Of a DNA stretch of 46,112 nucleotides, positions 33,924 through 42,149 are shown piece after piece. The notes beneath the pieces were generated by a model. The model did not search any database and was not told the DNA's origin. It saw only the letters and a list, made by a program, of their open reading frames with translations. This DNA comes from an uncultured Holophagaceae bacterium. Lineage in GTDB: Bacteria > Acidobacteriota > Holophagae > Holophagales > Holophagaceae. Position 1 is the stretch's first letter. Each line of letters begins with the position of its first letter. The translations under genes were made by a program, and so were the position numbers. The stretch lies in NCBI GenBank assembly GCA_903927605.1, contig CAIYNT010000182.1, forward strand, positions 1 to 46,112, given 5' to 3'.

Positions 33924-35844
33924 GGGGACCTCCTGGGTGGGGGGAATCGAGGGTATCGGAAGCTTTCGGGGCCAACAGGAAGCGTCCGGGCTGGCGATTG
34001 AAGGCCTTCAGGATGCCCCACCAGAGGCGACGGCGGTTGTGGCCGCTGAGGTCGCGGGCGCGCAAGGCGGACCACAGGGCCAAGGCAAAGGAGACGGTGA
34101 AGTTCACAGTGCCGATGAGGGCAATGCCCAGCAGGCCCCAGAGGACATCTGCCCAAACCAAAGTGCCCTGGGACCAGAGGCTGGCAGAGGCAAGCCCCAG
34201 CGCGGCCGCCTGCAGGGTCACATGGCGCACCTCCAGGTGGATGCCCGCGAAGGCGAAGGCCATGGGCACGAAGATCAGCAAGCCGCCCAGGGCCAGGTAG
34301 CCGATGAATCCTGAGATGTGCCGGTGGATGAACCGACCCAGCGTCTCGGCGCGTCGGTTGCCGAGTAGGCCCCGGACGCGGTGGCTCTGGGCCAAGGCTT
34401 CGGGCAGCCGGCGATAGGCGCTCCAGTTGGCGGCCCAGCCCGCAGCCAGGCTGGACAGCCACAGCAGCACGCCCGTCACGGCCGCAAAGACCAGCGTCCA
34501 ACCAAGGAAGGGATGGTTGCCATGCAGGCTGTGCAAAGCTGTTTCCGGGCCAAAGGGGCCATGCCCTGAGAGCCAGATCCACACCGCGGAAATGATCAGC
34601 GCGGTGGGAATGGCGGCAAAGACGTTGCCCAGAGTGGCGATGACCTGGGTCCGGGTGATGGCGGCCACTAATTCGATCTCGCGGCCCTGGCCATCGCCCG
34701 ATTCCAGTGCCCGTGCCAGGGCAGCAGCGGTCATGGCGGGTTGTTTGGAGGCCAAGCTGAAGCCCAGCAACTGCATGAGGAAGAAACTTGCCGTGTAGTT
34801 GAAGGTCAGGGAAAGACCCAACAGCAGGGGCGCCAGAGGCAGGGCGGAAAGGCCGTACTTGAACAGGGCCGTGCCGGCAGTCAGGACGCCACCGCCCACC
34901 GCCGCCCACCCCATGGCCCGCCATTCCCGGCGGTTCCGGGCGATGTAGTGTTCGCCAGTATCGCCGGTATGTTCGACCATCTTCCGGGTCAGCCGCTTCA
35001 CGCTGGTGTTCAGCAGGGAGCGCAGGCCATGCTGCGCGGCGCTGCCACGCAGCAGTTCGGCGGTGAAGGCCGCGCCATCGCCTTCACCGCTGGCGAAGGC
35101 GAGTAGGTGATCGATGCGACGAAGCTGGGCTTCCAGCAGTTCGAGACGAAACACCAGGTCAGTGGAGACCCCCCTGGCCTCAAGGCTGGCGTGGGCTTGA
35201 CCCAGCTCCGCGGAGCAGGCGGCTCGACAGCTTTCCCATGACGAGTGGTACTCCAGGTGCCCGGGTTGCTCACCGCGTTCCCTCACGGCCCGGGACAGGG
35301 TGAAGAAGGGTGATTCCGCGTCGCTCCCTTTGGGAACCAGGGCCAGCAGATCCCGCGACAATCCCACGGCTGCGGCCCGGTGGGCCAGCAGCCGTGCGGC
35401 ATGCACCCAGGTCTCCTGGGGCGGGGACAGCAGCCTTCCCCAGGCAGCTTGCAGCTCCTTGGGTAGGCCTTCGATCCAGGCTGCATCGGCTTCGTCGATA
35501 TCCAAGCGATCCAGCAGGGCGTAGAGATCACCCTCGGGATCGAGGCGGGGGATGATCCGATCCACCACCCGGAGGAAACCTTCGCCAACGAGTGAGGTCC
35601 GATCAGGCAGGCCGGTCTCCGCCAGAAGGCGGATGGCCGAGGTGTGGTTCCACTCCTCTGATAGCCGGGCCGTGAGTCCCCGTTCCTTCAGCGCCTCATA
35701 GAGCCTCCGCAGGCGACTCGTGCGGCGAGCTTCACCGTCCACCGAGCCCACGGGTGAAGCTTCCAGCAGCCAGCGCAGGATTGGCTCCAGCCTGAGGGTG
35801 CCATCGCTCAGGAGGTCTTCCAACCTGGGGTCGGGCAGGGGCAT
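33916..35844 (-). CDS. Gcr-type 'site-specific recombinase' membrane protein (SpecificRecomb family)
   Basis: This 642-residue protein matches the family once named site-specific recombinase from Neisseria Gcr. An N-terminal helical half (about 1-300) has no membrane helices. It leads through RNRREWRAMGWAAVGGG into a C-terminal membrane half with about six to seven helices; FNYTASFFLMQLLGFSLASKQPAMTAAALA is the signature. Despite the name, the layout shows no recombinase catalytic motif, so a membrane function of unknown type is more plausible. GGAG precedes ATG 35844. The DUF2911 gene overlaps its end by eight bases. Confidence 0.88.
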   Translation of the reverse strand: MPLPDPRLEDLLSDGTLRLEPILRWLLEASPVGSVDGEARRTSRLRRLYEALKERGLTARLSEEWNHTSAIRLLAETGLPDRTSLVGEGFLRVVDRIIPRLDPEGDLYALLDRLDIDEADAAWIEGLPKELQAAWGRLLSPPQETWVHAARLLAHRAAAVGLSRDLLALVPKGSDAESPFFTLSRAVRERGEQPGHLEYHSSWESCRAACSAELGQAHASLEARGVSTDLVFRLELLEAQLRRIDHLLAFASGEGDGAAFTAELLRGSAAQHGLRSLLNTSVKRLTRKMVEHTGDTGEHYIARNRREWRAMGWAAVGGGVLTAGTALFKYGLSALPLAPLLLGLSLTFNYTASFFLMQLLGFSLASKQPAMTAAALARALESGDGQGREIELVAAITRTQVIATLGNVFAAIPTALIISAVWIWLSGHGPFGPETALHSLHGNHPFLGWTLVFAAVTGVLLWLSSLAAGWAANWSAYRRLPEALAQSHRVRGLLGNRRAETLGRFIHRHISGFIGYLALGGLLIFVPMAFAFAGIHLEVRHVTLQAAALGLASASLWSQGTLVWADVLWGLLGIALIGTVNFTVSFALALWSALRARDLSGHNRRRLWWGILKAFNRQPGRFLLAPKASDTLDSPHPGGPHA

Positions 35845-35929
35845 TGGGACTCCGGAGGGTGGACTTCTGAGTGTCGCAGGCCTGATCCGGAAGTATTTAA
35901 ACTACTGAGCGATGCTGGTCTCGGAGGAC

Positions 35930-35954
35930 ACAGAAAATCCTGGATCACCCAGGA
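35930..35954 (-). terminator. Possible terminator on the minus strand
   Basis: On the minus strand TCCTGG and CCAGGA (35949-35954 and 35938-35943) form a 6-bp stem with a 5-base loop followed by ATTTTCTG. It could end transcripts from the unknown gene at 36046-36537 or attenuate transcription toward the Gcr-like gene. Confidence 0.35.
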
Positions 35955-35961
35955 GTGCGCC

Positions 35962-35998
35962 GATCGAGATCATCGGCTTCGTCGATCTTTATTTTTTT
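35962..35998 (+). terminator. Orphan intrinsic terminator on the plus strand
   Basis: GATCGAGA (35962-35969) pairs with TTC-TCGATC (35979-35987, one bulged G) and is followed by TTTATTTTTTT. This is the best T tract in the window. No protein gene on the plus strand ends here, because both flanking genes are on the minus strand, so it may end a small RNA or antisense transcript. Confidence 0.45.
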
Positions 35999-36045
35999 GC
36001 GATCGGGTGAATGTTTGTGCCTTCTGCGTCCCGGCACCTAACTCG

Positions 36046-36537
36046 CTATGAGGCCGCTCCGTATCGCCTTGCCCCCTCGCGGGCCCGGTCCAGGAAACGC
36101 TGCACGGCGGCGGGATCCACTGTGGCGGGGATGCCGGACCAGGCCTGGGAGGGTTTCAGCATGCCCAGCATGTCCTCGGGGCAGCCCACCTGCTCGTACA
36201 GGAGTTCCACGCTGCGGGCCAGATGAGCAGCGGTGCTGTCCGTGGCGAGTGCTTCGCGGAGGACAGCCTCCCGCCAGCGGTCCTGCGCCTGGGACCAGCG
36301 GGCGCTGCCGGGCCGGGGCGTCTTGCCCACGGCTTCGGCGCAGGCGGCCCAGAGGTGGGCCTCGAAGGTTCTGAGGGCTGGGCCCTCCAGGGCCCGCAAC
36401 CGCTGAATGGCCGGGCCATCCCCGGGGACTTCGAGCTGGATCTCGGATGGTGTGAGAAAGCCGAAATCGTACCCGGTGACGAGATCGTCCCAGGTGAGGG
36501 GGCCGAGGTGGGTGCGGAAGGCATCGAGGGGTGTCAT
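36046..36537 (-). CDS. Hypothetical protein in the agmatinase cluster
   Basis: I do not recognise this 163-residue soluble helical protein with confidence. It starts TPLDAFRTHLGPLTWDDLVTGYDFGFLTPSEIQLEVPG, continues with Leu/Ala-rich helices, and ends RFLDRAREGARRYGAAS. The opening (LTWDDLVTGYDFG, then a predicted turn and helix) faintly recalls DUF2247, but this is weak. GAGG precedes ATG 36537, eight bases after the agmatinase-type stop, so it is the last gene of that cluster. No cysteines of note, no membrane segments. Confidence 0.7.
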   Translation of the reverse strand: MTPLDAFRTHLGPLTWDDLVTGYDFGFLTPSEIQLEVPGDGPAIQRLRALEGPALRTFEAHLWAACAEAVGKTPRPGSARWSQAQDRWREAVLREALATDSTAAHLARSVELLYEQVGCPEDMLGMLKPSQAWSGIPATVDPAAVQRFLDRAREGARRYGAAS

Positions 36538-36544
36538 GGGAACC

Positions 36545-37483
36545 TCAGGCAAGCAGGTGCAAAGCGAGGTGGACGGCAACCCGGGCGCTGGCTTCGGCGC
36601 CTTCGAGCGTAGGGGCGAGTTCCATGAGATCGGCGCCCACCCAGGGTTCCGGCCACAATCGGGCGGCGTGGATCAAGCGCAGTGTCTCAGCCAGGCTGAG
36701 CCCACCGGGCACAGGCTCGGCCACGGCTGGCACCAGAATCGGGTCGAGGGCATCCAGGTCGATGCTTAGGTAGGCCGGCCCCTGGCCCACGGAGGCCAGA
36801 TCCTCTTTCAGACGCAGGGTCAGCAGGGGATCGCGCAGATCCGCGGGCGTCCACATGCGCGCGCCGACCGCCTGCAGAAAGGCCAGTTCGTCATCATCGA
36901 AGCGCGGGGCCCGCAGACCCGCCTGCATCAAGCGTTCTGGGTCCACGAGCCCTTCTTCGATGGCCTGTCGGAGCCAGGTTCCGTGGTGGATGTCCGTGCC
37001 CCAGGCGGCGCCATCGGCGGCGTCCGGATGGGCATCGACATGCAACAGACCCACGGGCCCGTGCTGCCGGGCCAGGGCGCGCAGGGCGCCGAGGGTGAGC
37101 GAATGATCGCCACCCAGCAGGAGGGTGCGGCAGCCGTTCATGCTCCAGGCACCCACGGTGGCCTGCACGGTCTCCAGGGCCTCGGTGAGGGAGAAGGGCA
37201 GGGCCGGGATGTTGCCGCCATCCAGCCACCCACTGGCGGCGGCGGGTCCCAGCACGGGACGGCCTTCCCTGAGCCGGTCAGGCATGGGGTGCGTTCCGAT
37301 CCCCATGGAAGCCGAGCGCATGGCCCAAGGACCCAGGCGGGCGCCGGGCCGGTTGATGACACCGGCATCGCAGGGGACGCCCAGCACCACACCGGTGGCG
37401 GGTCGCGGATCGATGCAGAGGGGCAGGCCGAGGAAGGGTGTGAGCCCGGTACGCAGGCCCCGCATGAGGACGTCAGCAGACAT
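36545..37483 (-). CDS. Ureohydrolase, agmatinase/guanidinobutyrase type
   Basis: This is a binuclear manganese hydrolase that releases urea from a guanidino substrate. The 312-residue protein keeps every metal ligand: GGDHS (D126, H127), DAHPD (D150, H152, D154) and SIDLDALDP (D242, D244). The motif DIHHGTWLRQAIEEGLVDP resembles agmatinase-like enzymes (HGT followed by EEGL) rather than arginases, so agmatine or another guanidino-acid is the likely substrate, with putrescine as one possible product. GGAG precedes ATG 37483. The start overlaps the end of the PlsC gene by 11 bases. Confidence 0.88.
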   Translation of the reverse strand: MSADVLMRGLRTGLTPFLGLPLCIDPRPATGVVLGVPCDAGVINRPGARLGPWAMRSASMGIGTHPMPDRLREGRPVLGPAAASGWLDGGNIPALPFSLTEALETVQATVGAWSMNGCRTLLLGGDHSLTLGALRALARQHGPVGLLHVDAHPDAADGAAWGTDIHHGTWLRQAIEEGLVDPERLMQAGLRAPRFDDDELAFLQAVGARMWTPADLRDPLLTLRLKEDLASVGQGPAYLSIDLDALDPILVPAVAEPVPGGLSLAETLRLIHAARLWPEPWVGADLMELAPTLEGAEASARVAVHLALHLLA

Positions 37484-38153
37484 CGGAACTCCGGGGAGTG
37501 AGGGCGGTTCTGAAAGCGGCGATCCATTGGTCGGCAGTGTTGAAATCGGCCGGATGCAGGGGCTCCTCGGCGGCCAAGGTGACCGGCGTGCGGGTGCCGA
37601 AGAGGGTCTTGAGGTGCGGCAGCAAGGTCTCGTCGCCGGTCCAGGGGTAGTGGGTGGAGGGGCTGGAGATCCGCAGCGGCTGGGCAGGGAAGCCCAGCTC
37701 AAAGGCCATCCGCAGGCCGCCCTCGTAAAAGGCTGCCAGCCGCTCTCCCCGGGTGGTGGTGCCCTCGGGGAACAGCAGCATGTCGCGACCGTTCTGAAGC
37801 GAGGCCCTGAAGCTGGCCAGCGCCGCGGCCCGGCTTGTGGCGTCCTCCCGGTCCACGAAATGGATGCCTGACTTCCTGGCCCAGCGGCCGATCAGCGGGT
37901 AGCCAGTGACCTCGCCCTTGGCGATGGTGCCCATGGGGCGGAGGCTCATCAAGACGACCGGATCCACCCAGCTGAGGTGGTTGGCCACCCATAGCGAGAT
38001 GTCGGGTCGCGGACGACCTTTGATCTTCAGGTCCACTCCCAGAGCCGGCAGCAGGCGCCGGGCCCACCGGTGCATGCCCGGCTGAGGTTCGGCGCCCGCC
38101 GCCAGACGAGGCAGGAGGGCGGCGGTGGGCCAGAGGACGCCTGTCCAGCTCAT
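37473..38153 (-). CDS. plsC: 1-acyl-sn-glycerol-3-phosphate acyltransferase family protein
   Basis: This 226-residue protein belongs to the membrane-associated PlsC acyltransferase family. The catalytic NHLSWVD (H-x4-D) and the acceptor motif LFPEGTTTRGERL are intact, and GTIAKGEV with GRWARKSGIHFVDRED fits family block III. The N-terminus is amphipathic, without a clear membrane helix. The classical reaction makes phosphatidic acid, but the family includes acyltransferases for other lipids. It is coupled to the GNAT (TGATG at 38153) and overlaps the agmatinase-type gene by 11 bases, so its job may be tied to them. Confidence 0.9.
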   Translation of the reverse strand: MSWTGVLWPTAALLPRLAAGAEPQPGMHRWARRLLPALGVDLKIKGRPRPDISLWVANHLSWVDPVVLMSLRPMGTIAKGEVTGYPLIGRWARKSGIHFVDREDATSRAAALASFRASLQNGRDMLLFPEGTTTRGERLAAFYEGGLRMAFELGFPAQPLRISSPSTHYPWTGDETLLPHLKTLFGTRTPVTLAAEEPLHPADFNTADQWIAAFRTALTPRSSDVC

Positions 38154-38689
38154 CAGGAGACCAGCTTGAGGCGCGTATAGCGGGCGCGGACGCGCTCGAG
38201 GTCATCGCGGGTGATGGCGGACCAGAGGCGGGTGTCGCCAGGCGCGTAGAAATCCTGGACCTCTTCGACCACCCTGGCACCCAGGGCGTTGTGGACGCTG
38301 CGGGCATCGGTGTTGCCCGGTTCCACCAGGAAGCGGCACTCGTCCACGTTCTCATTGAGCAGTTTGGAAACCATGGCCCGGATGAGCAGGTAGTTCACCC
38401 GGCCCTTCTGGTATTCGGGATGTACGGCCAGGGTGGCGCAGTAGACCGTGGTTCCCCTGACGAAGTTCAACACGTAGCCCACGGGCCGGTCGCCGTCCAG
38501 GGCGAGGAAGCACCAGTCGCGATAGAGCTCCGTGCAGAGGCGCAGGTAGTGGGGGCAGAGCTCACCGGCGCCATCCCCGGACCAGATCTCGGCTTCGAGT
38601 CGGCGGAGATGGGCGTAGTCTGCGCTGCCCAGGGACCGCACGGTGTAGCGGGCCCCTTCGGGATGAGGTGTGAGGGTCTCGATCGTCAT
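38153..38689 (-). CDS. GNAT family N-acetyltransferase
   Basis: This 178-residue acetyltransferase of the GNAT fold has YTVRSLGSADYAHLRRLEAEIW, then RPVGYVLNFVRGTTVYCATLAVHPEYQKGRVNYLLIRAMV, where the V-HPEYQKGR segment is the CoA-binding motif A. The usual Q/R-x-x-G-x-G/A is varied (QKGRVN). ECRFLVEPGNTDARSVHNALG is motif B. The substrate is unknown. ATG 38689 has GGGAGG eight bases upstream. An ATG at 38722 is in frame but lacks a ribosome binding site. It is the first gene of the PlsC/agmatinase cluster, so its promoter lies in 38690-39007. Confidence 0.87.
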   Translation of the reverse strand: MTIETLTPHPEGARYTVRSLGSADYAHLRRLEAEIWSGDGAGELCPHYLRLCTELYRDWCFLALDGDRPVGYVLNFVRGTTVYCATLAVHPEYQKGRVNYLLIRAMVSKLLNENVDECRFLVEPGNTDARSVHNALGARVVEEVQDFYAPGDTRLWSAITRDDLERVRARYTRLKLVS

Positions 38690-39007
38690 GGTCGTACCTC
38701 CCTGGGTTCCAGGGTCGGCCACGGTGATGACGACGGTGTGGCGGTTCTGCCAACTTCACGGGAAAAGGGTGAAACCAAGCGGTGACGGGCATCCGCGTAG
38801 CAGGGATAGCAAGTTTCAGGTCCGCGTGTGACGGGGTGAAGTCCTAGTGGTCACATCTCTGGACTATTTCTTCCCCACTATCGGCGAGGCTCAGCCGCAG
38901 TTCTTTCAAGAGCAATAGCTGGACCCAACGCCTTTATCTGCGGCCATCTGCGCGATCTGCGGTTGTACACTTACTTGGTTGTGCGTAGCCGATAGTCGGG
39001 TCATTCT
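38690..39007. other. Gene-free stretch with repeats (318 bases)
   Basis: No coding gene is supported here. It contains the leader of the GNAT cluster (38690 to about 38800), a 128-bp segment bounded by inverted repeats (38873-39000), and three closely spaced ATCTGCG copies. It ends at the PiT stop. Confidence 0.6.
38873..39000. repeat. Inverted-repeat-bounded element with ATCTGCG repeats
   Basis: CCCCACTATCGGC (38873-38885) is matched in reverse complement by GCCGATAGTCGGG (38988-39000), 12 of 13 bases. Inside, ATCTGCG occurs at 38936, 38946 and 38955. No open reading frame or clear target duplication is seen. It could be a REP- or MITE-like intergenic element. Confidence 0.45.
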
Positions 39008-40015
39008 TCAGAAAAAGGGAGTGACCAGCTTGAGGAAACCCGCTGCCAGCAGCGCGCTGACGGGAATGGTCAGGACCCAGGCCACGAGGATGTTTCCGGC
39101 CACGCCCCACCGCACGGCGGAGACGTTCATGCTGGCCCCCACACCCATGATGGCCCCCGAGATGACGTGGGTGGTGCTCACTGGGATGCCCAGGTGGGCC
39201 GTGGTGAACAGCACGATAGCGGCGGCGGACTCGGCGGCGAACCCGTGGATGGGCCGCAGCTTGACGATCTTGGTGCCCATGGTGCGGATGATCTTCCAGC
39301 CGCCGGACATGGTGCCAAAGCCCATGGCAATGGCGCAAGCCAGCTTCACCCAGACGGGCACGTTCACGACGGCGCCGTGGGTGGTGAGCTTGCCGTAGGT
39401 GATGAGGGCCAGGGCGATGATGCCCATGGCCTTCTGGGCGTCGTTGGTGCCGTGGGTGAAGGCCATGGCGCCGGCTGAAACCAGCTGCAGCTTCCTGAAG
39501 GCGAAGTTCACCCGATGTCCGGCCATCCGCCGGACGACCCAGAGGATGCCGATGATGAGGACCATGGCGATGAAGAAGCCCATCACCGGAGAGATCACCA
39601 GAAAGGTCGCCACTTCTTCGAGCTTGGTTGTATGGAGAGCACCCCGTCCTGCCTGGGCGACGACGGCACCGGCGAGGCCGCCCACCAGGGCATGACTGGA
39701 ACTGGAGGGGATGCCAAGCCACCACGTGATGAGATTCCAGACGATGGCAGCCAGGAGGGCGGCCACGATCACGGCGGGAACCACGAACTGGCTGTCGGCG
39801 ATGCCCTTGGCGATGGTAGTGGCCACCTGGGTCCCCAGCAATGCGCCGCCGAAATTGAGCACGGCGGCCATGAGGATGGCATTCCGGGCGCTCAGAACGC
39901 CGGTGGAGACCACGGTGGCGATGGCATTGGCAGTGTCATGAAACCCGTTGATGTAGTCGAAGACCAGCGCAAGGGCGACGATCATCACCAGGGCTGGAAT
40001 GAAGCCTGCATGCAT
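39008..40015 (-). CDS. pit: PiT family inorganic phosphate transporter
   Basis: This low-affinity, ion-coupled phosphate permease has 335 residues and about ten membrane helices. The duplicated family signature is visible as GFHDTANAIATVVSTG near the N-terminus and THGTNDAQKAMG in the second half. SSSSHALVGGLAGA and PVSTTHVISGAIMG are the paired substrate loops. I chose ATG 40015, with GGAG nearby. An upstream extension of 36 residues is polar and not family-like. It lies 14 bases after the DUF47 gene, a common PiT/DUF47 pair. Confidence 0.95.
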   Translation of the reverse strand: MHAGFIPALVMIVALALVFDYINGFHDTANAIATVVSTGVLSARNAILMAAVLNFGGALLGTQVATTIAKGIADSQFVVPAVIVAALLAAIVWNLITWWLGIPSSSSHALVGGLAGAVVAQAGRGALHTTKLEEVATFLVISPVMGFFIAMVLIIGILWVVRRMAGHRVNFAFRKLQLVSAGAMAFTHGTNDAQKAMGIIALALITYGKLTTHGAVVNVPVWVKLACAIAMGFGTMSGGWKIIRTMGTKIVKLRPIHGFAAESAAAIVLFTTAHLGIPVSTTHVISGAIMGVGASMNVSAVRWGVAGNILVAWVLTIPVSALLAAGFLKLVTPFF

Positions 40016-40029
40016 GAGAGAGCTCCGGC

Positions 40030-40677
40030 CTAGGCGTTCTTCATGACAGTGGAACCGATCACCTTGGCCACCAGCTCGATCTTGTCCGTGGCATCCTCGA
40101 TCTGTTCGAGCAGTTCCTTCCACTTGATGAGCTCGATGGGATCCTTGGGGTCCTCGAAGATCTGCGCCAGGGCCGCGTGGTAGATGGAATCGGCCTTGTT
40201 CTCGAGGGTATGCACGCGCCGGATGCGGTCCTGGATCTCCTTCTGGTTGGACATGTTCCGCAGGAATCGGATGAGATGGAGGAGTTCTCCCGACCCTTCC
40301 ACGATGAGTGAGCTCATTTCGGTGACAGCCGGCATTACATGGCTGATGCGATACAGGATGAGCCGCTCGCAGATCGCATGGATCTTATCGACCACGTCAT
40401 CGATGGCATGGGCCAGCTGCATGATGTCTTCCCGGTCGATGGGCGTGACAAAGGTGTGGTTCAGCCGATCCATGATTTCGCGCGTGAGGTCGTCACCGAT
40501 GTGTTCCAGATCCTTCATCTGCCGCCGCAGTTCCGCGAACCGGACCGGGTCTCCCGACCGGATCTCCAGGTCGAACAGCTGGGAGGCCTGGTAGGTGTTG
40601 GCGGCCGCGGACTCCAGAAGATCGAAGAAGATCATCTCCCTGGGTTTGAGCCAGCGCATCAGAGCATTCAAAGACAT
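40030..40677 (-). CDS. DUF47 family PhoU-like phosphate transport regulator
   Basis: This 215-residue all-helical protein of the DUF47 (PhoU-like) family starts MRWLKPREMIFFDLLESAAANTYQA. The middle has DLEHIGDDLTREIMDRL, FVTPIDREDIMQLAHAIDDVVDKI, and the end has EIQDRIRRVHTLENKAD with a helical tail. The E/D-rich helices match metal-cluster-binding PhoU-type helices. Members accompany PiT transporters and probably regulate them. The PiT gene is 14 bases downstream. It diverges from phoR across 113 bases. Confidence 0.93.
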   Translation of the reverse strand: MSLNALMRWLKPREMIFFDLLESAAANTYQASQLFDLEIRSGDPVRFAELRRQMKDLEHIGDDLTREIMDRLNHTFVTPIDREDIMQLAHAIDDVVDKIHAICERLILYRISHVMPAVTEMSSLIVEGSGELLHLIRFLRNMSNQKEIQDRIRRVHTLENKADSIYHAALAQIFEDPKDPIELIKWKELLEQIEDATDKIELVAKVIGSTVMKNA

Positions 40678-40790
40678 CGGGATCTCCCATGATCAGCATT
40701 CAACTGTACCGGGTCCAAGGGCGTTACTGGAGCGTAAATTCGCCGCCGCCCAAGGGGCGGTGGACTTGCGGTGGTGTATGCTCATAAAAC

Positions 40791-42149
40791 ATGGACCAGC
40801 CGGAATCCCAGCGTGGCGATGGATCGGGGGTGCCGGTCTTCCTTGCCCGTGCGCTGATCAGCATGGGTTCCATGCTCTTTCTTGGGTTTGGGTTGGGCAT
40901 GAGTGTCCACAAGGGGACTTCCATCCTCTGGACGCTGGGATTGCTGGGTACGCTCGCTTTGGTGCTGATCCTCCTGGCCCGTTGGCAGGTGCGGCCTCTT
41001 GCGGAGCCGCTGGGGCAGTTGTTGGGGGGTACTCGTCCCAGCTCCATCGGGGATCTTCCCCTCGCCTGGTCGGCGCTGGAACGGGAGAACGTCGACCTGA
41101 GGGAGAAGGCGGCCCGCGAGGACAGTCTGCTGCCCGGGATCATGGCCCGGCTGGAGGAAGGAGTGATCCTGTTCGGCCCAGCGGGGCGACTCGAACAGTT
41201 CAATCCTGCCGCCCAGCGCCACCTGGGCCTCGGTGCGCCCTTGGGAAAGGGGATGGCGATCCGGGAAGTGTTCCGGGATCAGGAAGGCCCCGAAGCGGTT
41301 CAGAAGGCCTACCGGGGCACGTCATGTGAGTGGCGCATGGCGCGGGCGGGGCGAACCCTGCGCGTAAGGGCGATCCCCTTCGCACCCCTGGGATCCGTGA
41401 GCGGCGTCCTGCTCACCCTGGATGATGTCACCAGCCAGGAGGCCCTCGAGACCACCCGGCAGAAGTTCATCTCCAACGTCAGCCACGAGCTGAAGACACC
41501 AGTGACGGCCATCCGGATCGCGGCGGAGAACCTCCAGGAGGAGGATCTGAACGAACCTGCGCGCTCCACGGCCCAGTCCATCATGCGGTCGGTGGATCGG
41601 CTTACCCTGTTGCTGGGTGACCTCTCGGAACTCAGCCGGATCGAAAGTGGCGCCCTGCATCTGGATCCAGTCCGATTGGACCTCTTCGCCTTCCTCGACA
41701 CCTTGATGCGGGACCTGGAACCCCGGGGAGCTGTCTACGGTGTCCAGTTGGTGTTGCATGTGGACGCGCCTCCCGGGACGGAGATCCTGGCCGATCCCCT
41801 GCGGCTGCATCAGGTCCTCGAGAATCTGATTTCAAACGCCTTGAAATTCAGTCCTTCGGGAGGCCGGGTGGACCTGTCACTTCGCATCACCAGCCAGGGT
41901 CAGGTCTGGGCAGTGCAAGATCAGGGGCCGGGCATCCCGGAGGCGGAGCAGGGACGGATCTTCGAGCGCTTCTACCGAGTGCAGGCCACCAAGGCCAAGC
42001 CGGGCACGGGCCTGGGGTTGGCCATCGTGAAGCACCTGTGCCGCCTGATGGGGGGCGAGGTCACCCTGGAAAGCCGTCCGGGCGAGGGAGCCACCTTCCG
42101 GGTGATCCTGCCGCTGCCTCAGGAGTCGGTGGGCCCGCCCAGCCGATAG
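40791..42149 (+). CDS. phoR: Phosphate regulon sensor histidine kinase PhoR
   Basis: This 452-residue membrane histidine kinase has two membrane helices at about 18-37 and 45-64 with almost no periplasmic loop, then a linker and a PAS domain (about 110-215). The HisKA box FISNVSHELKTPVTAIR has the phosphoacceptor H232. The ATPase domain has ENLISNALKFSP, DQGPGIP and GTGLGLAIV. This is the PhoR layout, and the neighbours (pst, phoU, phoB) support the name. No ribosome binding site is evident before ATG 40791, so initiation may be weak or leaderless. Its end overlaps the phoB end by 31 bases on the opposite strand. Confidence 0.9.
   Translation: MDQPESQRGDGSGVPVFLARALISMGSMLFLGFGLGMSVHKGTSILWTLGLLGTLALVLILLARWQVRPLAEPLGQLLGGTRPSSIGDLPLAWSALERENVDLREKAAREDSLLPGIMARLEEGVILFGPAGRLEQFNPAAQRHLGLGAPLGKGMAIREVFRDQEGPEAVQKAYRGTSCEWRMARAGRTLRVRAIPFAPLGSVSGVLLTLDDVTSQEALETTRQKFISNVSHELKTPVTAIRIAAENLQEEDLNEPARSTAQSIMRSVDRLTLLLGDLSELSRIESGALHLDPVRLDLFAFLDTLMRDLEPRGAVYGVQLVLHVDAPPGTEILADPLRLHQVLENLISNALKFSPSGGRVDLSLRITSQGQVWAVQDQGPGIPEAEQGRIFERFYRVQATKAKPGTGLGLAIVKHLCRLMGGEVTLESRPGEGATFRVILPLPQESVGPPSR

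Noticed and set aside
33916..35844. A true DNA recombinase based on the family name
   Set aside because: The protein is half membrane helices and shows no tyrosine or serine recombinase catalytic motif. No att-like repeats or mobile genes are nearby.
36545..38689. Firm assignment of the cluster to ornithine lipid synthesis (OlsB/OlsA plus arginase)
   Set aside because: The GNAT looks like an ordinary acetyltransferase rather than OlsB, and the hydrolase carries agmatinase-type rather than arginase-type motifs. Only a weak aminolipid hypothesis is kept.
40765..40790. A possible Pho box before phoR (GCTCATAAAAC resembles part of CTGTCAT-type repeats)
   Set aside because: Only one partial half-site is present and the second 7-bp repeat at the right spacing is missing.
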